Position numbers and translations under genes: made by a program. The notes under the pieces are model-generated. The model was not told where the DNA came from, did not search any database, and saw nothing but the letters and a program-made list of their open reading frames with translations. This document shows, piece by piece, positions 1 through 10,795 of a stretch of 64,000 nucleotides of DNA. How positions within the stretch are numbered: the first letter of the stretch is position 1; the number at the start of each line of letters is the position of its first letter. The DNA comes from Wuchereria bancrofti (Eukaryota > Nematoda > Chromadorea > Rhabditida > Onchocercidae): assembly GCA_005281725.1 (NCBI GenBank), contig SSBO01000009.1, forward strand, positions 12,461,606 to 12,525,605, given 5' to 3'.

Positions 1-640
1 TATTTGATAAATAAATCTCTCAGATCACTTTATGCCAAATGTGCAAGTAACAAATTTGATTGATGGAAAATAATTACAAAGATAAGGAAGGAATAATTCA
101 TTAAATAGCAGTAAAATTTCTACAACAAATTCAAATCACTTATCATCGTAAGATTAGTAACATAGCGGTTTCAGCTCCTTTAGTGCATCCTAAAGAAATA
201 TTTTCGAGAATAATTGAAATACCTACAAGATATTTTCATTTTATAAACAATTTATGTGTCAGTGTCAACATAATCCAAAAAAAAAAAACGGAAAAGTGGA
301 AGAAAATGTAATAAGAATTGATTGGATGGCATTTAAAGTATATTTGTTTTATGGAATATCAAATCAAATCTGATCTATTTAGGAAATATTACTAATTTTA
401 ATTTATTTTTTAACAAATATTATCCATGCATATATGTATATGCAATATTGTGCTGAATTCATATTATTGAACTGACATGGATATATTAAACCGTTAACAA
501 ATATTTCGTTGAAAACTGTTTGAAACTATCGATGAAATAATTTTTTAATTTTTAAAATTTTTGCTCGGCTCTTAAATACACAATTCATTTCTTTTTTTTT
601 TTCAGTAAAATTATTGGAGTAGAGAAAGTAAACTTGATAG
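1..640. other. AT-rich flank, no gene resolved
   Basis: All frames are broken by frequent stops. A TTTCAG acceptor ends at 605, but the frame that becomes coding further on carries several stops between 608 and 640. Any earlier exons of the coiled-coil gene would lie to the left or have decayed. Confidence 0.5.
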
Positions 641-1182
641 CATACGGCTGCGATTGAGAAAAGAAGGAAGGAGGACGAACTGAGCAATGTAAGAAATGAA
701 CGAATCAGACTGGAAGAAATGTGCTACGAAAATGAGAAAAAGCTCAATGAACGAAAACAGCAAATGCAACGTGAACAAATGATTCAGAAGAAGGAACGCA
801 GAAATTTACTTAAGCAAAAGAGAAAACTTAAATTCAAACTGAGAAAGACCCTTCAACAGTTACTTGAATTAGATGACAAATGTGATGAGCATGTGCCGCC
901 GATACCGGACAAGGACACGTAAGTTCAAAAACTAAAGTAGCCTTATCATTTATTGCTTTATCGATGCTATTTGCTATGATCCATTTCAACTTTTTTTCTT
1001 ACATTAGAAAGGAGCTGCATTTGGCGTTTACTAATTATTCCAAATATTACAGAAAAACCGAGGAATTGAAATTGCGATTATCACTTGCTAATCTTATTTT
1101 GGAGGAGGAGGGGCAAACACTGTATGAGACAACTGAACAAACTGCGGAAGACGAAGATGAACAAGAAAAAGAAGAATCTTAA
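641..1182 (+). CDS. 3' end of a coiled-coil protein gene (partial or decaying)
   Basis: Function not recognised. Two exons join cleanly: about 641-918 ends in a GTAAGT donor in phase 2, and 1008-1182 follows an ATTAG acceptor and ends in TAA. Together they give about 150 residues. The first part is almost entirely charged Lys/Arg/Glu/Gln helix and looks like a coiled coil. The second part has a KYYRKTEELKLRLSLANLIL segment and a very acidic Glu/Asp tail. No convincing start codon precedes it: the first in-frame Met is at 719, mid-helix, and the frame upstream of 641 has stops. It is therefore either the last two exons of a gene starting outside the window or a truncated copy. The clean splice junction favours recent coding function. 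The decayed gene at 4.7-6 kb is on the same strand, but I see no proof that they were one gene. Confidence 0.5.
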
Positions 1183-1700
1183 AGAAGCAGGTTTAATTTC
1201 TTTTATCAGTGAGATATCATTGTCCTGAAATGCGCAGAATTTAATTAAATGTAAAGTGAATTACAAAAGACTATTTGAATTGCTTTTAAAATGAGCCAAA
1301 TGTTATCATAAAGATTTTATATACAGAGTAAGACATCGAAATTTATTAGAAAGTCATTAGACGGAATGTTACAATTTCTCTTGCCGTAATACTCTTACAA
1401 TTTCCGCATTTAAGGAACAGAGAAGCATTTATGAAATGAACAATGATATTTTCAAATTCATAATGCTGTGTTCTTCCTTGCTTCATAATAAAATTATGTA
1501 AATGATATTGTTAAAGTGATGAAGACTGCATCGTTTATTTCTGATCAAATATGTTGCTGTCGTATGATTGCTACTTCTACTACTGCTACTTCTGCTATCG
1601 CAAATGATCGAAATTCTGCTTAAAGTATTGCTTCATCACAGCAGATATCACTCCTGCTCACATTGTTTGTGGTATAGGAAACAATGAAGTGAGCGGAATC
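1183..1700. other. 3' flank, no gene seen
   Basis: Sequence after the coiled-coil gene's stop codon. An AATAAAATTATG motif near 1488 could be a polyadenylation signal. A short CTACTTCTACTACTGCTACTTCTGCTA simple-sequence tract lies near 1570-1600 (described here, 3-base rhythm, imperfect). No coding signal. Confidence 0.35.
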
Positions 1701-2670
1701 TTCGCGGATCATCTTCCACAATGTATTCTTCCGGTACGCGGACAACATTCTTCACTATCTTTGGTCATCCACCGGCACTGAAGCTAATCTGAAAGAATTT
1801 CTCATATTGCTGACTCAACTTGGAAAGTAATCACTCGGACACACACACATGTCCTCTGCTGACACTTCGCCGTGGAAGATAAGCTTGCATATGCTCTAGT
1901 ATGACCTGAAAGACTGACAGGTTTCAACTTAACGGTCAGATAAAGTGTGCCCATGGGTAGAATGGATTCTTTAGCTTTAAGGCAACCATCCGAAAGGAAA
2001 AATCTGACCCGGGCAGATGGAACTCATTAGCCTTGCAAAGCCATAAGTCTACGAGAAAGGTACAATAAATAAGCCTACAACATGAGGATTTCGCTGCCAC
2101 CTTTAAGCTTGCTAGGTCTAGGAGATAAACCACAAGTTGTCAGGTGCAAAAGGATGCACGTTAGGTCTAATCTAAAAAAGACTTTGCAGAAGCCCAAAGG
2201 ATATAGCCTGTTTCACAAATCCTGTAGCGACAGGTGAGAGACAAAACTAAGTGGAACTCGCATTGGAAGCTGCATGACAGTTTTTTTCAGGAAAATCCTG
2301 AATGACCAAGCAGCTTCTTCAAAGACAGCATTGTTTTCTCCGTACGGAGAGAGGCCTAAAGAAGATAGCCTAGCCAAGACTCATCTCTATATTTGATAGT
2401 CAATGATGTATTTTTTAAGTACCACCGTACCTCAAAGGCAGACATGAAATTCGGTCCGTTATCTGACTTGAAGAAGGGAAGTGCACTTAGCGTGTAAACC
2501 GACATCGACAGGTTCCAGAAATTTTTCCATGATCACCTTCGAGAACTCATTATATAAGAAAGTTCCAGCAGTCATTTTCTCTAGTCGTTTCGTTTCACTG
2601 TCCAACAGAAATATACACGCACACACGTACGCAAGTATACGCATATACACGTGCACTTATACACACGCTG
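1700..2670 (-). mobile_element. Decayed LTR-type retroelement fragment (integrase region)
   Basis: On the minus strand, 2446-2466 reads SDNGPNF, the motif around the second catalytic Asp of retroviral-type (DDE) integrases; it is followed by MSAFE and preceded after a frameshift by a helical stretch. The whole segment is less AT-rich than its surroundings and has many stops and frame changes in all frames, so no functional protein remains. The nearest family is probably BEL/Pao, which is common in nematodes, but that assignment is a guess from motif style. No LTRs or target-site duplications could be found by eye, so the boundaries are approximate. Confidence 0.45.
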
Positions 2671-4718
2671 TAAAAACAAATTTAGTATTTCTTTCTTACT
2701 ACTCTGCTTCCTTGCGAAACAAAGTAGTTTTCCTTTTTTGATAGTTCAGATCGTTGACTTCTTTGCCTTCGATACTGGTAGATTCTCGAATCTGTACTGG
2801 TTCCGTTCTGTGTACGTGTACTGTGGGAGTCTTCGTGAAATACTTTATTATTCAAACGTCAAACTTTGGTAATTAAACCACAGATTAACATTAGAAATTA
2901 TACAAGATTACAATAACCAATTGATACATAACACACAAATATAACTTAATTATAAAACATTTAAAGATATAAGCAAGCTAGACACCTCCCAACCGAGCCA
3001 TACCAAAACAAGAAACTATAATGAATGACTTTGTAAGGAAGAAAATTGGGAGGGATTTTATGGATGCTAAGGTTACAAAGTAGATTAAAATCACTTAAAA
3101 CAATAATCTTTATCCACTACATTATAGCTTCGCCATTGTGGCGACACACGCATGTATATAAATTAGTGAAAAATAGTGAGGAGAAAAAAACCAGATATAA
3201 AAAAGTTTTTTGTACATATTCCAGATAATGGTATGAAAATATTTTTCCTATTTATAAAATAGATTAACCACAAATGTAAGTAATAAATTCAGTAGTCTTA
3301 TGATAAAACAACAATTGCCATAAATTAAATAGTTACAATACATTAGCCTTTCAACTTTATGTTCCCGTCGATATTAAATGATAAATAAAAAAAAGTAAAA
3401 ACTCACACTTACATTCCAACTTCCTGTTCATATGTTCTATCTACCCCATTCTGATTCTTATATCATTTGGATTTTAATTTTACTGCTGTTCATTGCATTC
3501 AGTAATCAGTTAATAAATTTTCTATGCTCTTTTTGATAAAAAAATAGGCATATCATTTTTCACCAATGCTGATAGTCACATTCCCAGTTCAGATTTACCT
3601 ATTTTATTGATTCGTTGAATAAAAGTTGCTGGAAATTTACAGCAATATATCATTAGTGATATAGCTGAAGATGAACGTAATACTTCCATTGAAATCTTCT
3701 AGAAATCCCAGATTTTCTTGTATCATTTAGTAGCATTTCTTTCATTATAAAATTATAACGCAGACAAGAGCGCTTTTTATAATCGTAAGAATTAAATATG
3801 CTTGCGAGTAAACAACAAAACTTTATCAGAAAAAAAAAAAATAAACGGCTTCGAAAAAAATTGACTCCTGATCGTATAGCGAATAGTTTTTTGGGTAAAC
3901 AGTAACGATACCGATAAAAATACCAAGAAAACGAGAAAAAAAATTTTTTTTTTACAATTTTTTAATGATGTAATAAATAAAAGGCACAAAATACTTCATA
4001 AACAATAAACCGATAAAGAACACCAAGAAAACAAAAAAAAAAAAAAACTGTTTACACTTTTTTTTATAATATAATAAAGGACACGTTAGAAATGAACAAT
4101 AAAACACAAAACACAGCTAGAGAAAAGTACTTTTCATATAGAAAAACGAATAAAATAAAAGTTCCACATAGTTGGTGGAATTACCTTTCATTTTTCTCAC
4201 TTTCTAAATGTTTAATTGTTCCACGTTTAGCTCAAAAATTTCATATTTACTCATCCTGTTGTTTCGTTTTTGTTTAACTATCTTTCACACTTCTAATCAC
4301 ACTAACTTCTTTCACACTTCTCCTAGTCATTAATATTCAACATTAATGGATAACAAGCCAAGAAGTGAAATTAAAAAAAAAAAATTTTTTTCACTATGAG
4401 CATTCCTACGGCATGAATCTTGATTGACGCTGATTTGCTAATAGAACACAAAGATTCTTTTGTTATCGATTACGTAATTCTGAGATTAACAACGCCCAAC
4501 AATTCACACAATACACACTTGAGAGTGAAAACCTAAAATCAAAGTCAAAGTGAACCAAAAAGTATGAAAAACACAAAATGTAAATTAAAAAGAGGAATTA
4601 AAATGTGAACAGTGATGAAATATATGCAATTTAATTAAGCAAAACATGTAATTACTTATTATAATATATTACATTTTATTTGATTCTTTTTCTCTTAATT
4701 AATAATTGTGGAGATAAA
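2671..4718. other. AT-rich intergenic stretch
   Basis: Begins with an alternating ACAC/GTAC-like segment (2600-2670) and continues as AT-rich sequence with A and T homopolymer runs (for example near 3830, 3950 and 4380). The short open frames are low-complexity Lys/Asn/Phe/Ile and have no splice context or homology that I recognise. Confidence 0.5.
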
Positions 4719-5978
4719 ATGAACTACCAAGAAGCAAGTGAGTCTATAAGCATGATTTTTTAGATTAATGGACAACAAATAAGGCTGGAGAGAAACGAGA
4801 CTGAGACAAATGATAATAACACTAACGTGGTCGAAGTCCTAAAGGCTTACTTATTCTGTCGCGCAAGTCCTCTGTCAATTCAGGAAGAGTTGGAAATATT
4901 CCATGAGATCCTGGAGCACGAGCGCAAAATGTAGCGAATTTACCAGCATGAGGAACAGGGCCAACTCCTCGAATAAGAATAGAAAGTCGAGCTGCAGCAG
5001 TTACAAGAATATGAACCAGTAACGACATTGGTTTACGACAGTGGCAGGTTGGAGGAGAAGGAGGGAATGGTGAAGTGGCGGCAAATGTCAGATGGACCGT
5101 TCCTCAATGAGGACAGTTTTGACGTGGCATCAAGAATGGTCGGAGTAATCGTAGGACGCAAAGAAGTGAAGGAATTTTGCGAAATAGTACTGTAAGTTTC
5201 ATTTCTAACTATGCAAATATGGTAAAAATTCTAACTTGTATTAGTTTTTCAGCTTGCAGTCGTTAGATAATAAGAATAGAGGATTAGAAATTAAGCTCAG
5301 AACAACTAGTTGAAATGCCTTCAGAGAATGATGAATATATTTCAGGCATTCGTGAAGTTTGCGAATTCCAATTCTGGAGTAAGAAGGACACGATACCAGC
5401 AGAACCGGGATCCTTCCATGCACCGGTAGTGCAAGATTTGCTGGAGCAATACAAACAGCTGCTGGTGGCACCAAAAATCGATCCTTAACGGTAACTCGAA
5501 ATGTAGATGGGTTGACCACAATTGGTAAATTTAAATTCCATTCATTTCATTTGTATACTGGAAAATTCATTTCATTAGTGTACTGAAAATTTTTATGTGG
5601 ATAAGTTGAATAAATTTAAAGGCAAGTAATTCAAAAATTTGCCGTTTTTTTTTTTTTCTTCAGAATGTGGAATGTGTCTTAAGGAAAATTTGGAACTGTG
5701 AAGGGATAGCGAGTTCACGCGAGTAAAATCCATGCACAAAACGGTGAGTTTTAATTTCTAATATATAGTACTATTGGTAAGAGTAAGAGCAGTCTTCGAA
5801 AGTATTGTTAATCAACAATTAACCTCAAAAAAGGAATTATTTGGTGAATAGCTTTATCTGAAAAATATAATGTATCTGTTTCAGGCTTTTGTCAGAAATG
5901 TGTCCATTTCATCGATATGCCACATGTCAGTTCATTTGAAGAAATAACAGCTACAATGGAATTTCATCTCTTGGAGTG
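4719..5978 (+). pseudogene. Decayed multi-exon host gene (two CxxC motifs near the end)
   Basis: Function not recognised. Block one, about 4757-5192, reads a helical, Glu-rich frame interrupted by stops at 4932, 4974 and 4980, and still ends in a good GTAAGT donor. Block two begins after TTTTTCAG at 5253 in matching phase, reaches a TGA at 5311, then continues in another frame (EFQFWSKKDTIPAEPGSF, a QDLLEQYKQLL helix) to a stop near 5486. Block three (5664-5743, after a T-rich acceptor) contains CGMC and an in-frame TGA. Block four (5885-5978) contains CQKC and ends in TGA. The paired CxxC motifs suggest a former zinc finger. Several stops and a frameshift inside protein-like sequence with surviving splice sites argue for a pseudogene that was once spliced, not a retro-copy. 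Sequencing error is unlikely to explain so many lesions. Confidence 0.5.
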
Positions 5979-8900
5979 ATGCCTCATAACCTGTCTGTAC
6001 CTTTTATCATAGTTCTTCTCCTCAATTTACTTTAGCATATACCTTTTCTTAACATTGTGTTTTGCATGCATTTTTGCTAATTACATATGTTTTATCTTAT
6101 GTTTATTATATGTATTTTTTTTTTCACTCTGCATTTCATCACGACTTACTTTTGCATGTCTTTTCTTAACAATGCGTAGTAACCTTTATGCATATGCTTC
6201 TACTAGCTAACTGCATGACTAACTCAATCTACTAACTTAATCCGTATGTATTTCATCTGGTTTCATTGGATTTTTGGTTTCCACTTTATTATATTTTATC
6301 CTAATTAGAAATATTTTTTCTGATTATTTCTATTTTTCTCATTTCCTAAATTCTAATTTCAAATCTACTCCTAATTAAAAACAAAATTTCTCCATAGTGA
6401 ATTTTAATGAATATTTTTAAATTCAATTAGTTAAGGGAGCATCAAAAATACCAGTTTTTTTTAAACTTATTTTTCACTCCTACTTTTTTTTAGGAATTTG
6501 ATAAAATTATATAATACATTTAATGTTAGTTTTCAACTTCTGACAAAATATATATTTTCAATATTTGGTAAATCATGTTAGAACTTTTTTTCCAGCTTAT
6601 GATAAAATGTTTTCTCACTATTTGCTAATTGTTTTCTAAAATTTGCGATTTTTATTATCAATGTATTATAGTGCAATTTAGTTTAATTTGAAGAAAATTA
6701 ACGAAAACAAAGTATTTAGTTTACCTTAAAACAAAACAATAAATGAAATGGATTAAAAAAGATATTAATTTGACTTTTTTAAAAATTTTCAAATCAGATA
6801 ACAGTATTAATTAATAAGTGTATATAAGAAAATTGTCTTTTTTTAAAACGTTTTTCTTTTGTCTTCATAATATTTAAACTTCATCAAATATGTCAAAGAT
6901 TAAAATATCTTTCAAATTTCAATTTCACATGTTAGCTAACTTATAGTTAACTTACGTATAGACCATTTCTAGAATGTATGCTATCAATTTTAGATATTAA
7001 TCATTTAAGATATCTTGATTATTATTTCACAGAAATAATATATTTTTAATTTTAGTAACAGAAAATTTTTCTTTTTTCGTTCGAGTCTATTTTGAGCAAC
7101 TTAATGTTTCACTTATTATCACTTGATTTTATCTGCTCTCACCTGGTACTACCTGTCACCAGTTGCTACCTGTCACTGCTATTGCTACCACTTGATGCTA
7201 TCTGCTATCACTTGCCACTATTTGCTTGATAAAAGAGTAATAATGAAGGCTTCTTCTCAGAAATCTTCAACAACTCTTTTACATAAAGCAGTGAGGGGGA
7301 AAATTCTCATCAACTTGTTCGTCCCTCGGTTTGCACATTATTAATAATTTAGCAACTATAATTGAATAAAATTGAACACTTGAAACCGAAAATCAAATTT
7401 GATTACAAATGGAAATTTCATATTGATTAATCAAATTACGATTAATTCAAATAACACTTTCAAATTAGATCTGAAAGTGTGCACATGACAATAATTAATT
7501 AAAAAAAAGTAGAACTTCGCGCATTGTGTATATAATTAATTCTTCTTAGTTGTGATTATATAAGCTTTGCCAATCGTGAACAGTTGATAAAATCAATTTG
7601 AAATTTGCTTGAATGATTGCTGGAATAGTTAGTGTCACATCTTTTTGTTGAGAATTTATATATATATATATTTTTTTTAATTTAAGATTGTATCTGTAAA
7701 ACTGTTAATTTCCCAAATACTTGTTCACTATCCGATAGCAATAATTATATCAACCATATTTTTAAGTTATTTATTAATGTAAGTAAGTTGAAGTACATAA
7801 ATAAGTAAATACGTAAGGTAAATGGTCTTCATAGATGGATAAATAACTGAACTGATAGCAGTTCATGAAAGTGATCTCCTTTTCTCGATGATATAAATTA
7901 CCTACATGTGTAAGTATTCCAAAGTAGTCAAAAATATGAGAAAATTTTGGAATATACTGGGGATGCATTCTGTTAAATAAAAACAACCTCTTATATTAAA
8001 CCAACGATAAATATTTCATAAAAATATACACATTGAGATGCAAATCAAGATCCAGGCATGATAAATGATATAAGTCATCAATTTTAACTGTTCATCTCAA
8101 ATTCACACATGAACAATTTCAAAAACTAAACACTTCACATCTCAAGAAAGGTGAAAATAATTACAATTTCAAATATGTGTGGAAGGCTTAAATTACGGAG
8201 CTACAGCGCATTGAAGAAAAGACTTATGATATTAAAATTCTTCGTTCTTTTGTTTTCGCTAGTAGTATCACAGCTAAGTTTGGTTAATCATAGAATGATA
8301 ACTGATTTGGATTCGTTCAATAATCTTACTACTATTTGAGGTTTCACCTTTCTCCTTGGTGATTATTTTCTATCATACAATTCTCCTATTTACATATTTG
8401 ACACAAAATGATTTGAGGTATTTGATTATAATAACTGCTATTCATTGAAATGACATTGTCCGTTTTGAAATTTTATTAAGTGAAAAAAAATTTTACGATA
8501 CATGACAAGCATGATCAAATTCTTTTCATTCTCCTTTCAATAATTCTGTTTTCCTATATTAAAACGGTTTTTATCATTTATTTTCCCCCTGTCACCTTTA
8601 ATAATATTTGAGTATTGGATTTTAGATATCACAACTATTGTTACAAATGTGAGAAAATTTAATAAAAATTACTTTATTATATCGTCAAAGAAAAAAGAAG
8701 GACAAAAACAAAAAATCATTTAATATTTTACGTTACCAAGAGAATTTCTTCTGATTGAATATAAGTGAATTTTGCAGAAGTTGTATTTATTAAATTGGAT
8801 TCAATACGATTGAAAAATGACTATAATTTAGATTTGACAAAATTTGTCAGCATATTTGACATATATTATTGTTTTGTATATAACATTGAATCATTCTTCC

Positions 8901-10740
8901 CAGTTACATTTGTTTTAATTTCAAATTATGATAAGTGATGAGAGAAATTTGATATCATTGTAATTCTTGAATCGATCATTGTACTTTTTATAAAAAGTAC
9001 AAATGCGGAAAAATTTCGCCCATCATAATCACCAATATTGTATTTTCTGATTGATATAGAAAATCTACCGACTGATGGCATTTGTTAAAAAAGACTTTTA
9101 GAGAGAGTTTCGAATATATTTTCTCGTTCATTATTAAAAAGTATTATCGAAAATGATTCAATTCAAGAATTGCATTTAAACATTTCCTCTAATTCATAAA
9201 TAATTCAACTTGCACATCATAATACATTTGCAGTATGATGACAGCAGATTTGATGAAATATTTCTCGTCAAAAACATTGATAATTCACCCATTTCTTTTT
9301 TTTTTTTGATAATAGAAAAAGCACCCAGAAAAACACAATAATTTTATTAAAAATGGAAGTAAAAAAGGGAAAATACGAGAATAATTAATAGTTATTATGG
9401 CATTATTATTATTATTGCTGAGCAACAATAGGTAAACCTTGTATAAATCGAAAAACATTTTATCCATTATAGATAGGAAATTCTTAAAAATATATGTATT
9501 TAATAAGTATATTAATGCATTCTTGTGTTTTTTTTTTTTGCTTTTGTTGTGTTTTGTTGTTTTTGTTCGAATTACCTATTTGATTATTCCATTTGTTTAC
9601 TTTTTTCCCTTATGGAAAGTCATTTATTTGATGTCGTTTTTTGAGAGATAACGTTTGTAAAAGCCTTAATTTCATGGTATGACTTATTTTTTCTCTCTCT
9701 TTTTTTTTAAAATCTCTTTGTTGATAAATTGATGATGTTTAATGAGTGGGCAATAATTAAAGAAAAAATGAGCTAAAACAGCTAAGCAAACAAATAATTC
9801 GACCTTGTCTTGGTATGTTTTGGAACAAAATCTAAAAATTAAAAATTTCACTTTCTTCCGTTATCCATTCATAACAATAAATGTATGCTAGAAATGTTTG
9901 AAAGAAATTGAAAAAGAAGTGAAAATAATCATAAAATAATTGGCGAATAAAAATTTCTACATTTGAATAGAGAAAAACATTGAGGAACTGTGGTAATATA
10001 TGAATTTAAAAATTAAAAAAAAAAAAAGAAAAAATTACTAATAAATGGCACTGACGAAGAAAATCATATGTTTAAAATATAAATATACATTCTTAAGTAC
10101 TGGCGATTATGATTACAGTTGTGCTTTCAAGATTACAAGATTTGTGGTTTTATGAAATTTGCAAAAGTTTTTGTTATTTTAAGACTGTCCAGAGAACATA
10201 AACCTTCAGTAAATACGATTCTTGATATTTTTTTAAGATGAAACTAAATGTCATGAATAGTTAAGTGAGATACGATTGTTTTGAGCTATAAGATACAAGC
10301 ATTTGCTTATTGGTTCCAATAATACAATTAAATAAGTGTTTGCTGAAGCCAATTAAATCATCCCTTTTGTCCTTTTAAATGCTATTCAATGATAAGTGAC
10401 CTCATTTCATTTCAGAAGTTTTCGCTCCTTTAAACGACGTATCATCGACGTATCAAATGGAATTTCATACTCCTACATATTTAAATATACTTAAAAGAAG
10501 TAGGAAAGCTTACTTTTCAATCAAAAAATATTAGATTTAACTAGAAAATCTTACTTTTCTATTCTATCTTGATAATTTTCCTGTCATGTGAAAAAAAAAA
10601 AGCACACACAAACGTATACAAAATATCGCATCAAATTTCACTTTTCTCATTTAAAATTTTCAACTGAAAGAGAAAAACGAAGTGTAAGAAATAAATCACT
10701 GAAACGATAAAAGTAGCAAATTGAAAATTTTTGTAGATTA
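5979..10740. other. AT-rich intergenic stretch, no gene seen
   Basis: About 4.7 kb of AT-rich sequence with homopolymer runs. No protein-like frame with splice context was found on either strand. The one structured segment is the E-box cluster near 7120-7214, listed separately. It lies downstream of the membrane-protein gene's stop and may include its 3' UTR. Confidence 0.5.
7120..7214. promoter_or_regulatory. Cluster of five E-box (CANNTG) motifs
   Basis: CACTTG at 7120-7125, CACCTG at 7140-7145, CAGTTG at 7160-7165, CACTTG at 7189-7194 and CACTTG at 7209-7214 lie in an imperfect repeat rich in CTACCTG/CTATCTG/GTCAC, inside very AT-rich DNA. E-boxes are bound by bHLH and Snail-type factors. 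The repeat itself may be the cause of the motif density, so a regulatory role is only a possibility. Confidence 0.25.
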
Positions 10741-10795
10741 TTACAAAATGAAAAGAAAATGTGAAACCCGAATCATATGACCTAGAAATAAATTA

